A stretch of DNA of 64,000 bases from Devosia rhodophyticola (lineage in GTDB: Bacteria; Pseudomonadota; Alphaproteobacteria; Rhizobiales; Devosiaceae). Position numbers and translations under genes: made by a program. Position 1 is the first letter of the stretch. Each line of letters starts with the position of its first letter. The stretch is taken from positions 3,340,001 to 3,404,000 of the forward strand of contig NZ_CP118247.1 of assembly GCF_028816475.1 (NCBI RefSeq), read 5' to 3'. The notes beneath the pieces were generated by a model that did not search any database, was not told the origin of the DNA, and was given only the letters and a program-made list of their open reading frames with translations. Of the stretch, positions 1-9,729 are shown in pieces.

Positions 1-346
1 CAAATGGGCGCGCTGCATCGTGAATTAGGACCAGATCGGGCGGCGTATTCACAAGAAACTGCAGGCCAGCGAGAACAGATGCTTGTCGGGTGGTTCCGCC
101 AACGACCGGTCCGCTCAAGCGTGGGTCATCACTGTGCAATTCGTCGTAGCGTTTGGCATGGTCAGCGTGAATAACGGGCAGAACGAGGCTAATGTTTGGC
201 AATGCCAGGAAGGCCTGAATCGTGCGTGACAACATGGGGACGCCGTTAATAGGCCGATATTGCTTCGGCGGCTCGTTGCCAGAAATGCTGGCGCGTTCGC
301 CTCGACCGGCTGCCACCACAATTACGGCTATTGATCTGGAACGCAT
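1..346 (-). CDS. ispD: IspD-type 2-C-methyl-D-erythritol 4-phosphate cytidylyltransferase, N-terminal part (runs off left edge)
   Basis: Reading leftward from an ATG at 346-344 the frame stays open to the window edge (115 codons). The N-terminus carries the nucleotidyltransferase signature VVAAGRGERA, then PPKQY (CTP-binding lysine region), GGTTRQASV and IHDAARPF, all hallmarks of IspD. The enzyme couples CTP to MEP in the non-mevalonate isoprenoid pathway. In many alphaproteobacteria IspD is fused to IspF; the C-terminal half is outside the window, so fusion cannot be judged. It diverges from dusB across about 150 bases, an arrangement common in Hyphomicrobiales. Confidence 0.93.
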   Translation of the reverse strand, partial: MRSRSIAVIVVAAGRGERASISGNEPPKQYRPINGVPMLSRTIQAFLALPNISLVLPVIHADHAKRYDELHSDDPRLSGPVVGGTTRQASVLAGLQFLVNTPPDLVLIHDAARPF

Positions 347-497
347 AAAGTCTGGAGCTCACACACGAAAATGTCACACTCAAATGGTCTAGCGGCAGCT
401 CTTGGCATCGGCAAGCTTTGCGTAGGGGATGGGCGTCATCTGCGTAAAGAAGTTGCACCTGCACATGTTTTGACTACTATGCAGGCAATGTTAGAAG

Positions 498-1520
498 ATG
501 GCTATTTTAGGGGCAAATGTGTCGGAAGCTACCTATCAGTTGAATATCGGCAAACAGAACGCTCGAAATAGTGCGTTTTTAGCGCCCATGGCTGGAATCA
601 CTGATCGTCCATTTCGGCAGATTGCTGAACGGTTTGGTGCGGGATTGGTCGTCTCGGAAATGATTGCCAGTGCCGCCCTGGGGACGGGGCACGCGGAAAT
701 GGTGCGAAAGCTGGGCAAGGCGGGATCATTGCCTCATGTGGTTCAATTGGCTGGCTGCGAGGGGCAGTGGATGCAACTCGGCGCCGAGATTGCGCACGAT
801 GCTGGTGCGGACGTCATTGATATCAACTTTGGCTGCCCATCCAAACGCGTTACCAACGGCTACGCTGGATCGGCGCTGATGCGTGTTCCCGATCAAGCGA
901 TGACGCTGGTCGAGTCGGTTGTCAAAGCGACTCCGCTACCGGTGACAGTCAAAATGCGATTGGGCTGGGACGACGATAATTTGAACGCCGCCGACATGGC
1001 GCGCCGTGCCGTTGATGCAGGCGTGCAGATGATAACTGTGCATGGCAGGACCCGGAAGCAGTTTTACAAGGGTGAAGCGCGCTGGGCGCCGGTGCGTGAA
1101 GTGGTTAACGCCGTCAATGTGCCCGTGGTCGTCAATGGCGATATCACATCAATCGAAAGCGCGCGTGAGGCGCTTGATCTGTCAGGTGCGGCGGCTGTGA
1201 TGATCGGACGCGGGGCGCAGGGACAACCGTGGCTGGTAGGGCAGGTGGGGGCGCTGTTGGCGGGTGCGACACCGCCTGAAAGCCCCAAAGGTCCGGATCT
1301 TGTTGCGCTGGTGCAGGAGCACTACGAAGAAGTTTTGATTGAATATGGTACCGCAATCGGATTCCGCGCGGCCCGCAAGCATCTGGATTGGTATCTGGAA
1401 GCTAGTGAAATTGTGCTTGAGAAAGCGGACCGATCTCGGTTGTTAAATTGCGATCAGCCTGCGGAAGTCCTCGCCATGATCGAACAGTTCTACTCAGGTG
1501 AGTGCAGGGCGGCTGCATGA
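498..1520 (+). CDS. dusB: tRNA-dihydrouridine synthase DusB (NifR3 family)
   Basis: 340-residue flavoprotein that reduces uridine to dihydrouridine in tRNA D-loops using FMN and NADPH. FMN-barrel motifs appear in order: LAPMAGITDRPFR near the N-terminus, DINFGCPSKRV containing the catalytic Cys113, ITVHGRTRKQFYKG, VVVNGDI and the phosphate-binding VMIGRGAQGQPW. Length is normal for the family. The ATG at 498 has only a weak upstream purine stretch (TTAGAAG). The stop TGA (1518-1520) overlaps the ntrB start as ATGA, so the gene is translationally coupled to the ntr genes, the classical nifR3-ntrBC order of alphaproteobacteria. Confidence 0.95.
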   Translation: MAILGANVSEATYQLNIGKQNARNSAFLAPMAGITDRPFRQIAERFGAGLVVSEMIASAALGTGHAEMVRKLGKAGSLPHVVQLAGCEGQWMQLGAEIAHDAGADVIDINFGCPSKRVTNGYAGSALMRVPDQAMTLVESVVKATPLPVTVKMRLGWDDDNLNAADMARRAVDAGVQMITVHGRTRKQFYKGEARWAPVREVVNAVNVPVVVNGDITSIESAREALDLSGAAAVMIGRGAQGQPWLVGQVGALLAGATPPESPKGPDLVALVQEHYEEVLIEYGTAIGFRAARKHLDWYLEASEIVLEKADRSRLLNCDQPAEVLAMIEQFYSGECRAAA

Positions 1521-2635
1521 AAATTGTCACGGAGAACATTCCCGCCTTTGCCGTGCTGCAGTCACTGCCGCAGCCAATAATTGTTTGTACCGAAGACCGG
1601 CAGATCAGTTTCGCCAATTATGCCGCAGAAACCTTTTTCGGGGCGTCACAGAGCGTACTCGGCCGCCAGAAGCTTGATGATCTTGTCGCGTTTGGTTCTC
1701 CGGTGATCGGATTGGTAGAAACGGTCGCGGCGCGTCGGGCGCCGATGACCGAATACCGCGTGCGCATCGGGTCATCGCGATTTGGCGAGGAGCGGATCGC
1801 GGACGTCTTCGCTACGCCTATTGCCGACAATGATGGACGCGTGGTGCTGCTTATCCAGGAACGCACCATGGCGGACAAGATTGATCGGCAGATGGTCTCA
1901 CGCGGGGCTGCCCGGTCGGTGACGGGGCTGGCCGCGATGCTTGCCCATGAAATCAAGAACCCGCTGTCGGGCATTCGTGGGGCAGCTCAACTCCTGGAAC
2001 AGACGGTTACCAGTGACGAAATTGTTTTGGCGCGCCTGATCCGTGAGGAAACGGATCGCATCGTCGGCCTGCTCGACCGGGTCGAAGTTTTTGGGGACGA
2101 CCGGCCGCTCGAAAGTGAACCTATCAATATTCACGCCATTCTGGATCGTGTGAAGTTGCTTGCCAGTAATGGCGTTGCGCGCGGCGTCGGCATATTTGAA
2201 GAGTACGATCCGTCGCTGCCGCCGGTACTCGGGCATCGCGATCAGCTCATTCAGGTTGTGCTAAATCTGATTAAAAATGCGTCGGAAGCTCTTGAAAAAA
2301 CACAAAATCCTGAAATCAAGCTATCTACAGCCTTCCGTCCGGGTATCCGCATTGCGGTGACGGGGGTTTCCGAACGAATTTCGCTGCCGCTTGAAATTGT
2401 CGTCGAGGACAACGGACCAGGCGTGCCGCCCGATGTTCTGCCATTTCTGTTTGATCCATTTGTAACAACAAAAATCAATGGCTCGGGATTGGGGTTGGCG
2501 CTCGTTGCGAAAATCGTGGGTGACCACGGGGGGGTCATCGATTGCGATAGTCGACCTGGACGCACCCGATTCAGGATTTTGTTGCCGGTAGTCAATCGGT
2601 ATTCGGACAGTTCGACGACAAAAGGAGCGTCCTGA
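1517..2635 (+). CDS. ntrB: Nitrogen regulation sensor histidine kinase NtrB (GlnL)
   Basis: 372 residues from the ATG at 1517, which overlaps the dusB stop by four bases. A longer reading from 1502 exists but would overlap dusB further without reason. A PAS-like sensory region (residues about 10-120) is followed by the H-box [13 protein letters not shown] with phospho-acceptor His144, N-box [13 protein letters not shown]1 box [11 protein letters not shown] and G2 box [12 protein letters not shown]. There are no membrane segments, as expected for the cytosolic NtrB that responds to PII and phosphorylates NtrC. The stop overlaps the ntrC start (TGATG at 2633-2637). Confidence 0.96.
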   Translation: MKIVTENIPAFAVLQSLPQPIIVCTEDRQISFANYAAETFFGASQSVLGRQKLDDLVAFGSPVIGLVETVAARRAPMTEYRVRIGSSRFGEERIADVFATPIADNDGRVVLLIQERTMADKIDRQMVSRGAARSVTGLAAMLAHEIKNPLSGIRGAAQLLEQTVTSDEIVLARLIREETDRIVGLLDRVEVFGDDRPLESEPINIHAILDRVKLLASNGVARGVGIFEEYDPSLPPVLGHRDQLIQVVLNLIKNASEALEKTQNPEIKLSTAFRPGIRIAVTGVSERISLPLEIVVEDNGPGVPPDVLPFLFDPFVTTKINGSGLGLALVAKIVGDHGGVIDCDSRPGRTRFRILLPVVNRYSDSSTTKGAS

Positions 2636-4083
2636 TGAGCCATGTTGTTCTGCTGGCAGATGATGACGCCGCCATTCGCATGGTGCTCAATCAGGCACTG
2701 ACGCGCGCCGGTTACGAGGTGCGGCCGACCGGCAATATTTCCACGATGTGGAATTGGGTCAGTCGGGGTGAGGGCGATGTTCTGATTACCGACGTAGCAA
2801 TGCCGGATGGCAATGCGTTTGAAGTCATGCCCAAGATCAAGAAATTGCGCCCAGACCTGCCCATGATCGTAATGAGCGCGCAAAATACCTTCATGACGGC
2901 CATTCGCGCCAATGAAGTCGGTGCTTACGAATATTTGCCGAAGCCGTTCGATATTACCGAGGTCCTGTCGGTGGTGGCGCGTGCGCTCGCAGACGCCAAG
3001 AAACCCACCACGGGCCAACGCAACGCCGATGAGGTCGGCGAGACGATGCCGCTCGTTGGGCGTTCGGCAGCCATGCAGGAAATCTATAGGGCGCTGGCGC
3101 GGCTAATGCAGACTGACTTGACGGTCATGATTACCGGCGAGAGCGGCACCGGCAAGGAACTTGTTGCGAGGGCCCTGCACGACTTCGGCAAACGCCGCAA
3201 CGGCCCGTTCGTCGCCATCAATATGGCGGCTATCCCGCGCGATCTGATCGAGGCTGAACTGTTTGGGTATGAAAAAGGTGCCTTTACCGGTGCCAATGCG
3301 CGTTCTTCGGGGCGGTTTGAGCAGGCCGAGGGTGGGACGCTTTTTCTGGACGAGATTGGCGATATGCCGATGGATGCCCAAACGCGCCTGCTGCGGGTGT
3401 TGCAGGAAGGCGAGTACACCATGGTCGGCGGGCGGAGCGCCATAAAGACTAACGTGCGGATTGTCGCTGCTACGCACCGCGATCTCGGGCAAATGATTCG
3501 GCAGGGCCTTTTCCGCGAAGATCTATATTATCGGCTGAATGTGGTACCGATCCGACTGCCGCCATTGCGCGAAAGGGTCGATGATATTGGCGATCTTACC
3601 CTACATTTCCTCCGCGTTGCCCAACGCGAAGGCGAGCCGGTCAAAACCATAACGTCGGACGCCATCAAGCTGATGCAGAATTATTCATGGCCGGGCAATG
3701 TTCGTGAATTGGAGAACTTGGTTCGGCGGTTGTCCGCTCTATATGCTGACGAAAGCATTTCGGTTGAAATTGTCCAGAATGAGTTGAACATTGCCGAGCG
3801 TCCGCAGGTAAATTCCGGCGGGGGGCCAGTCGACGTCTCAGTCGCGGTGGAAGCACATATTGGGCAAGTGTTGGGAGAGTATGAACCCAATTTGCCGCCA
3901 GCTGGTTTGTACCAGCGGGTTATTGACCGCGTCGAGGCGCCGTTGATTGCCATGGCACTGAATGCGTGCGGCGGAAACCAGATCAAGGCTGCTGATCTGT
4001 TGGGGCTTAATCGCAATACGCTGCGCAAAAAAATCCGCGTCCACAGCATTGAAATTGTGAAACATAGTCGGCGCAACGGGTGA
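2635..4083 (+). CDS. ntrC: Sigma-54-dependent response regulator NtrC
   Basis: 482 residues. The receiver domain has the phospho-acceptor Asp53 ([11 protein letters not shown]). The AAA+ domain has Walker A GESGTGKE (about 168-175), the sigma-54-contacting loop GAFTGA (215-220) and Walker [15 protein letters not shown] Fis-type helix-turn-helix follows ([17 protein letters not shown] near the C-terminus). All ATPase and sigma-54 elements are intact, in contrast to NtrX downstream. A strong ribosome binding site AAAGGAG precedes the ATG, inside the 3' end of ntrB. Partner kinase is NtrB; targets are typically glnA, glnB/K-amtB and assimilatory genes. Confidence 0.97.
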   Translation: MSHVVLLADDDAAIRMVLNQALTRAGYEVRPTGNISTMWNWVSRGEGDVLITDVAMPDGNAFEVMPKIKKLRPDLPMIVMSAQNTFMTAIRANEVGAYEYLPKPFDITEVLSVVARALADAKKPTTGQRNADEVGETMPLVGRSAAMQEIYRALARLMQTDLTVMITGESGTGKELVARALHDFGKRRNGPFVAINMAAIPRDLIEAELFGYEKGAFTGANARSSGRFEQAEGGTLFLDEIGDMPMDAQTRLLRVLQEGEYTMVGGRSAIKTNVRIVAATHRDLGQMIRQGLFREDLYYRLNVVPIRLPPLRERVDDIGDLTLHFLRVAQREGEPVKTITSDAIKLMQNYSWPGNVRELENLVRRLSALYADESISVEIVQNELNIAERPQVNSGGGPVDVSVAVEAHIGQVLGEYEPNLPPAGLYQRVIDRVEAPLIAMALNACGGNQIKAADLLGLNRNTLRKKIRVHSIEIVKHSRRNG

Positions 4084-4228
4084 ACGCAGCATGCGCCAGC
4101 GTGTTGCAGAGTGGTGTAACATTTTTACGACGTCGTATTTTGGCAACAATTATGTTGAAGGTTCGCCTCGATTGGGTCAGACTCGCGATTGCCCGACTGT
4201 GAATGAGGGAAGCCTTACGGCTTAGTGC

Positions 4229-6568
4229 ATGATCGAGACGAATCCACCCACTACCGATACGGATGGTGTCTTGGCACCAAAAGGCGGATCGAAGTCAAAC
4301 CGCCGGTTTTTTGGTGGACACAATAACCGAGGTTTGCGCGTCCTTGGGTTTCTAGTGGTGTTCGCCTCGGTGTTGATGTCGTCGCTGTCGTTCCTGATTT
4401 TGTCGGGAACCACCAATATCGAACCGTCACCGGAAGTCTGGACAGTCATTTGGGTCGTAACCGGCATTCTGGTTTTATTGGTCATTGCGTTGGTGGTCAC
4501 TGAAGCCGCGTTGCTAATTCAAGCGCGCGTGCATGGTGAAGCAGGGTCCGGACTGCAAATACGCATGGTCACCATGTTCGCGTTCGTCGCGGCTGTTCCA
4601 GCCATAATTGTGGCAGTTGTAGCGACAATCGCGCTCAATCAGGGACTCGATCAATGGTTTTCAGAGCGAACGCGCACCATGGTGGAAAGCTCCCGCCTCG
4701 TGGCGCGTTCATATATGCTCGAGCATGCTCAGGTCCTGCGAGACGATATTATCTGGGTAGCGACTGAGCTGGAGCAGGCCCGCGGGACCTTTGAGACCGA
4801 CAAAGATCGGTACCAACGCATTCTGACTGCTCTAGCCGTGACTCGTTCTCTGCCCTTTACGTCGTTGATTTCTGCCAATGGCGATACGCTGTTGCGCGCT
4901 CAAATCAATGCACAAGGACCTTATCCGAAGCTCCCTGACGGCATTACGCAAGGCGTGGTCGAGGGAACGCCGACGGCCATTGCGCCGGGGCGAACCAATT
5001 TGGTTGGCTCGGTTGTCAAGTTGCGTGGGTACGACAATACCTACCTGTTTGTAGCGCGACCGGTGGATGCAGAAGTACTTGAATATATGCGTCTAACTGA
5101 CCAAAATATAACAGAATATCGCCAGTACGCGTCGAACAGGCTGGTGTTCCAGATTACCTTTACGATCATGTATGTCGGCCTGGCGGTCGTATTGTTGCTG
5201 GGTGCCCTGTGGATTGGCATTGCGCTGGCGAACAGGTTTGTTGATCCGATCCGAAATTTGATGATTGCCTCCAATCGCGTCAGCAAGGGCGATCTTGATG
5301 TGCAGGTTCCTGTGCAGGAGGGGAGGGGCGATCTTCGTGACCTTAGTGGTCGTTTCAATATCATGACGCAGCAGCTGAAGTCGCAGCGTGAAGCCCTTCT
5401 CAGCGCCAATGAAATGAACGAAAAACGCCGCCAGTTTACCGAGGCCGTGGTGGAAGGGGTTTCGGCGGGCATTATCGGGCTGGATCCCTATGGCGCTGTC
5501 ACGCTCGTCAACGCACGTGCCTGCGAAATGCTCGATACGCCTGAAATCGATCTGATGGGGGACAAGATCGAGACAGTCGTTCCCCAACTTACCTCCACGC
5601 TTGAGCGCGCCCGTTCTGCACGGCGTGGGCAGGTTCGTGACCAGATCTATTTGGGCAATGAAACGGATCGCCGAACCTACCAGGTTCAGTTAACGCGCGA
5701 AGGCTCCATGACCGAGTCCAAAGGGTATGTTCTTACATTTGATGATATCACCGACCTGGAATCAGCTCAGCGCACCAGTGCTTGGGCGGATGTGGCGCGG
5801 CGTATTGCCCACGAAATCAAGAACCCTCTAACCCCCATCCAATTGTCGGCCGAGCGTTTGCGTCGGCGATACGGCGAAAGACTGGATGGCGACAGGGATG
5901 TTTTTGACAAATGTATCAATACGATTGTCCGCCAAGTGGGCGACATCGGGCGCATGGTGGACGAGTTCTCCGCCTTCGCCCGCATGCCTGAAGCCAGTCC
6001 GGAGATTGCCGATCTTTCTGATACCATACGTCAGGCAGTGTTCCTGGAGAGTGTACGGCTACCCGAAATCAATATTGAGACCAGTTTGCCCGAAACGGCG
6101 ATCTACGCCTATTTCGACAATCGACTCATTTCTCAGTGCATGACGAACCTGATAAAAAATGCGGTAGAAGCATTTGAGACCGTTGATACATCGATCGATT
6201 TTGATCGCACCATCCGGGTTGCCGCCCAAATCGAACATAGTCAGGCAGTGATCTCGGTCTCCGACAACGGCAAGGGCTGGCCGCACGACAACCCACAACG
6301 ATTGCTGGAACCCTATATGACCACTCGCGAAAAGGGCACGGGGCTTGGCTTGGCTATCGTTGCCAAGATTATCGAACAGCATGGGGGCATCGTGGAACTG
6401 ATAGACGCTGAACCCGACGCCAACGGTCGCATTGGGGCATGCGTGACATTCACCCTGCCGTTGCGTCCAATCAAAATATTAGACGGGGATGAGAAATCCG
6501 GCGCGGCGCCGGATACGCATCCCAACCAATCAGAGGGGCCGCAGCTTTCTGCGGTTGTAGAAAAATAA
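4229..6568 (+). CDS. ntrY: Nitrogen regulation membrane sensor kinase NtrY
   Basis: 779 residues. The N-terminal region has several transmembrane segments (about residues 38-60, 75-98 and 110-135) and another near 305-330 bracketing an extracytoplasmic loop. A HAMP domain (NRFVDPIRNLMIASNRVSKGD), a PAS domain and a kinase core follow, with the H-box [20 protein letters not shown] (His528) and ATP-binding boxes NLIKNAVEAF, VSDNGKGWP and GTGLGLAIVAKI. It pairs with NtrX. It sits 145 bases after ntrC, and its stop overlaps the ntrX ATG (TAATG). The start has no obvious Shine-Dalgarno, so the exact N-terminus is less certain than the identity. Confidence 0.95.
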   Translation: MIETNPPTTDTDGVLAPKGGSKSNRRFFGGHNNRGLRVLGFLVVFASVLMSSLSFLILSGTTNIEPSPEVWTVIWVVTGILVLLVIALVVTEAALLIQARVHGEAGSGLQIRMVTMFAFVAAVPAIIVAVVATIALNQGLDQWFSERTRTMVESSRLVARSYMLEHAQVLRDDIIWVATELEQARGTFETDKDRYQRILTALAVTRSLPFTSLISANGDTLLRAQINAQGPYPKLPDGITQGVVEGTPTAIAPGRTNLVGSVVKLRGYDNTYLFVARPVDAEVLEYMRLTDQNITEYRQYASNRLVFQITFTIMYVGLAVVLLLGALWIGIALANRFVDPIRNLMIASNRVSKGDLDVQVPVQEGRGDLRDLSGRFNIMTQQLKSQREALLSANEMNEKRRQFTEAVVEGVSAGIIGLDPYGAVTLVNARACEMLDTPEIDLMGDKIETVVPQLTSTLERARSARRGQVRDQIYLGNETDRRTYQVQLTREGSMTESKGYVLTFDDITDLESAQRTSAWADVARRIAHEIKNPLTPIQLSAERLRRRYGERLDGDRDVFDKCINTIVRQVGDIGRMVDEFSAFARMPEASPEIADLSDTIRQAVFLESVRLPEINIETSLPETAIYAYFDNRLISQCMTNLIKNAVEAFETVDTSIDFDRTIRVAAQIEHSQAVISVSDNGKGWPHDNPQRLLEPYMTTREKGTGLGLAIVAKIIEQHGGIVELIDAEPDANGRIGACVTFTLPLRPIKILDGDEKSGAAPDTHPNQSEGPQLSAVVEK

Positions 6569-7950
6569 TGGCGCTCGATATTCTGATCATCGACGACGAA
6601 GACGACATCCGGGACTTGATCGCCGGCATTCTGGAGGATGAGGGCTATGAAACTCGCCAGGCCCATGATGCAGACAGCGGACTGAACGAAATTGCGCGGC
6701 GTCGGCCTAGTTTGATATTTCTCGACATCTGGATGCAGGGATCAAGATTAGACGGTTTGCAGTTGCTAGACGTATTTCAGGCCCAACACCCAGATATGCC
6801 CGTTGTCATGATTTCGGGACACGGCAATGTGGAAACTGCCGTTTCTGCGATACGGCGCGGCGCTTACGACTACATTGAAAAACCTTTCAAGATTGACCGT
6901 TTGCTGCACATCACGCAACGGGCCATGGAAGCCACACGTTTGCGCACCGAGGTTGCCGAGTTGAAAGAGCGGACGGCGGGGAAGGGGGCGGACATGGTCG
7001 GCACTTCCCCCGCGCTCCAGCAAATCCGAGGGGTAATCGAAAAGTCAGCCCCCACAAATTCGCGAATATTCATATCGGGTGCATCGGGTACGGGTAAGGG
7101 CATGGTCGCGCGGATGATTCATCAGCGCAGTCCGCGTGCTGATTCCCCATTCGTGGAAATCAATGCCTCTCTATATGCCCCTGACGAAGTTCCGGTCGTG
7201 TTGTTTGGACGCGAGGTCAGGGAGAAATCCGGAATATTACGTGCTGAGGTCGGAGCGCTGGAACGCGCCCATGGCGGAACATTGTATCTTTCGGAGGTAT
7301 CAACGCTTCCTCAGGCAACCCAAGCGGCACTCTTGCGCACGTTGGTTGAGAACAGGTTCAATCGCGTCGGCGGTCAGGTCGCCGTGCCAATTGATGTCCG
7401 CATTATTTCGTCAAGTTCGCAAAATATTGCCGCACAGATTGAGGCGGGGGAGTTCCGATCGGACTTGTTCCACCGGCTTTCTATCGTGCCAATGCAACTT
7501 GTCCCGCTAAGAGAACGCCGTGAAGACGTGCCGCCTTTGGTCAGCGTTTTCATCGAACAGGTTTGCCGCATGCATAATTTGCAGCGTCTCGTTGTTGGTG
7601 AAGATGCGATTGCGGTGTTGCAGGCTCAGGATTGGCCTGGAAACGCCCGGCAGTTGCGCAACTCAATTGAACGGCTCCTCATTCTGATGAAGGATCAGGC
7701 GCCCGGCGATGGCATCATCACCGCAGCAATGTTGCCATCCGACATTGGCGAAGTCTTGCCGACTGTTGGGGATACGGACGCATCAGCCCATTTGATGAGC
7801 TTGCCATTGCGGGATGCACGCGAGGTTTTTGAACGGCAGTATTTGCTGGCTCAGATCGAGCGATTTGGTGGCAATATCTCCAAGACGGCCGAGTTTGTCG
7901 GAATGGAGCGCAGTGCGTTGCACCGAAAGATTAAGTCGCTGGGGCTCTAA
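6568..7950 (+). CDS. ntrX: Response regulator NtrX with degenerate sigma-54 activator domain
   Basis: 460 residues. The receiver is intact (IIDDEDD, phospho-acceptor Asp53 in LIFLDIWMQG). The AAA+ domain keeps Walker A (GASGTGKGM), but the Walker B acidic pair reads LYLSEV, with Ser242 in place of the usual Asp, and no GAFTGA loop is present: the corresponding stretch reads around FGREVREKSGILRAEVGALE. The C-terminal Fis-like helix-turn-helix is retained (TAEFVGMERSALHRKIKSLGL). Loss of the GAFTGA loop is known for some alphaproteobacterial NtrX proteins, which then act without sigma-54. That reading is inferred here from the missing motif. It is coupled to ntrY by a TAATG overlap. Confidence 0.95.
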   Translation: MALDILIIDDEDDIRDLIAGILEDEGYETRQAHDADSGLNEIARRRPSLIFLDIWMQGSRLDGLQLLDVFQAQHPDMPVVMISGHGNVETAVSAIRRGAYDYIEKPFKIDRLLHITQRAMEATRLRTEVAELKERTAGKGADMVGTSPALQQIRGVIEKSAPTNSRIFISGASGTGKGMVARMIHQRSPRADSPFVEINASLYAPDEVPVVLFGREVREKSGILRAEVGALERAHGGTLYLSEVSTLPQATQAALLRTLVENRFNRVGGQVAVPIDVRIISSSSQNIAAQIEAGEFRSDLFHRLSIVPMQLVPLRERREDVPPLVSVFIEQVCRMHNLQRLVVGEDAIAVLQAQDWPGNARQLRNSIERLLILMKDQAPGDGIITAAMLPSDIGEVLPTVGDTDASAHLMSLPLRDAREVFERQYLLAQIERFGGNISKTAEFVGMERSALHRKIKSLGL

Positions 7951-8095
7951 CGGCATACCTCTCATGAATTTGGGCGGTATGCAGAAAATGGCTTGTATGC
8001 GATAGTACGGAGCAACAAAACGATACCTCATGCTCGCCCCCTCGGTGGCGCGGCATGCGGGAACAAAGAAACGCAAAGGCAAAAAGAGGCCAAAA

Positions 8096-8346
8096 ATGCC
8101 CAGCGACAAACAACAGAATTTGCAGGATTCTTTTTAAATCATGTCCGCAAGCAGAAAGTGCCACTGACGATTTTTCTGGTAAACGGGGTGAAACTCCAAG
8201 GCGTTATTACCTGGTTTGACAATTTTTGTCTGCTATTGCGTCGGGACGCTCAGTCGCAGCTTGTTTACAAGCACGCCATTTCGACCATCATGCCGGGGGC
8301 TCCCATCCAACTGTTTGATCCAGAACAGAACCAAGACAGCGACTGA
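8096..8346 (+). CDS. hfq: RNA chaperone Hfq, reading frame interrupted by a -1 shift at a T run
   Basis: The start is ATG 8096 with GAGG six bases upstream, encoding [11 protein letters not shown] in the usual Hfq N-terminus. Codon 14 is TAA (8135-8137). After re-reading one T in the run 8131-8135 the frame gives [20 protein letters not shown] and the complete Sm fold through [17 protein letters not shown]. Corrected length is 83 residues, normal for Hfq. An alternative open frame from 7993 supplies a non-Hfq N-terminus and is not credible. Hfq pairs small RNAs with mRNAs and lies in its expected place between ntrX and hflX. A missing T (T5 instead of T6) or a slippage event would both restore the protein. 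Confidence 0.9.
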
Positions 8347-8352
8347 TCATAA

Positions 8353-9729
8353 ATGGAAGATAGCGAAGACGGCAAAGGCCGACGCGGCGGCCCAAAGCCA
8401 TTCGTTGATCGGCGCGAGATGCCAACGCGTGCCGGTCTGGTTTGTCCCGATGTTCGGGGGGCAATTTCACAGCATGGGCTAGAAGCGCGCAAGGCCGAGT
8501 TCGAAGGATTGGCCGAGGCCATCAATCTGGACATAGCCTTTTCGGAAGCCATAAAGGTCCGCGAAGTCAAACCAGCAACGTTTCTTGGTGGTGGGCACGT
8601 GGACACATTGCGTGAGCGCATCAAGGCCGAAGAGGTCGATTTGTTGCTCGTTGATGCCGCGTTAACGCCGATTCAACAGCGCAACCTGGAGCGGGAGACT
8701 GGTGCCAAGGTCTTGGATCGCACCGGCCTCATCCTCGAAATTTTTGGCGAACGCGCCGCAACGCGAGAAGGTGTGTTGCAGGTTGAACTAGCGCATCTGA
8801 ATTATCAAAAAAGCCGTCTGGTCCGCTCCTGGACCCACCTTGAACGGCAGCGTGGCAGCGGCGGCTATGGCTTCATGGGGGGGCCGGGTGAAACGCAAAT
8901 CGAAAGTGATCGTCGTCAGATCACCGACAGAATTGTGCTACTTGAAGACAGGCTGGAAAAGGTCAAGAAAACCCGCGCGCAGCAGCGTCGGCAGCGCGAC
9001 GACACACCATTTTTGATTGTCGCTTTGGTTGGATACACAAATGCGGGTAAATCAAGCTTATTCAATCGGTTGACTGGGGCAGGGGTGTTTGCCGAGGACC
9101 TGCTTTTTGCAACACTCGATACAACTGTCCGAAAAATTGAACTGCCGCATGGCCGCGAGGTCATGTTGAGCGATACGGTTGGGTTTGTCGCGGACTTGCC
9201 GACGGATCTGGTAGCTGCATTTAGGGCAACCCTTGAAGAAGTAACCGAGGCCGACGTGGTCCTGCACGTGCGGGACGTAGCAAACCCGGATCATGCTGCG
9301 CAGGCCCGCGACGTACTCAAGGTTTTAGCAGACCTCGGCGTTTCGCCGGAAACCGTGCCCTTTGTGGAAGTCTGGAACAAGCTGGACCTCGTGCAGCGGG
9401 GCGATCGCGAAACCGACGACGCCGTCGAGGTCTTATCGCCGGTCAGCAAAGTATCAGCGGCCGTGCCGGTTTCAGCCAAAACGGGCGAGGGTCTGGATAC
9501 ACTTCGGCTGGCGATTGAGACAGCGTTGTCTCACCTTAGCCGAACCTACCATGTGGTTGTGCCGCACGCGGCAGGAGCCGATATCGGTTGGCTACACTCG
9601 CACGCCGAGATCATTTCGCGAAATCAGCCAGACGAACATGGATCAAGCTTTGTGGTGCGCATTGAACCGCGACATCTCACTGCATTTCTGGAACGTTTTA
9701 ACGGTCGATTGGCAGCCGTTTCAAGTTAG
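8353..9729 (+). CDS. hflX: Ribosome-associated GTPase HflX
   Basis: 458 residues. The N-terminal HflX domain includes the glycine-rich segment GSGGYGFMGGPGETQIESDR. The TRAFAC GTPase domain has G1 GYTNAGKSS, G2 TLDTT, G3 DTVGFVADLP, G4 NKLD and the G5-region SAKTGEG. HflX binds the large ribosomal subunit and splits stalled or hibernating ribosomes. It lies six bases after hfq, in the conserved hfq-hflX pair. Its stop TAG (9727-9729) overlaps the stop of the convergent mazG by four bases, so no terminator fits between them. Confidence 0.96.
   Translation: MEDSEDGKGRRGGPKPFVDRREMPTRAGLVCPDVRGAISQHGLEARKAEFEGLAEAINLDIAFSEAIKVREVKPATFLGGGHVDTLRERIKAEEVDLLLVDAALTPIQQRNLERETGAKVLDRTGLILEIFGERAATREGVLQVELAHLNYQKSRLVRSWTHLERQRGSGGYGFMGGPGETQIESDRRQITDRIVLLEDRLEKVKKTRAQQRRQRDDTPFLIVALVGYTNAGKSSLFNRLTGAGVFAEDLLFATLDTTVRKIELPHGREVMLSDTVGFVADLPTDLVAAFRATLEEVTEADVVLHVRDVANPDHAAQARDVLKVLADLGVSPETVPFVEVWNKLDLVQRGDRETDDAVEVLSPVSKVSAAVPVSAKTGEGLDTLRLAIETALSHLSRTYHVVVPHAAGADIGWLHSHAEIISRNQPDEHGSSFVVRIEPRHLTAFLERFNGRLAAVSS

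Noticed and set aside
2251..3018. A 255-residue minus-strand frame across ntrB-ntrC
   Set aside because: Antisense to conserved kinase and regulator motifs; no start signal or family.
7993..8346. A long Hfq form with a 45-residue N-terminal extension
   Set aside because: The extension has no Hfq similarity. The ATG at 8096 with GAGG gives the normal N-terminus before a one-base shift.
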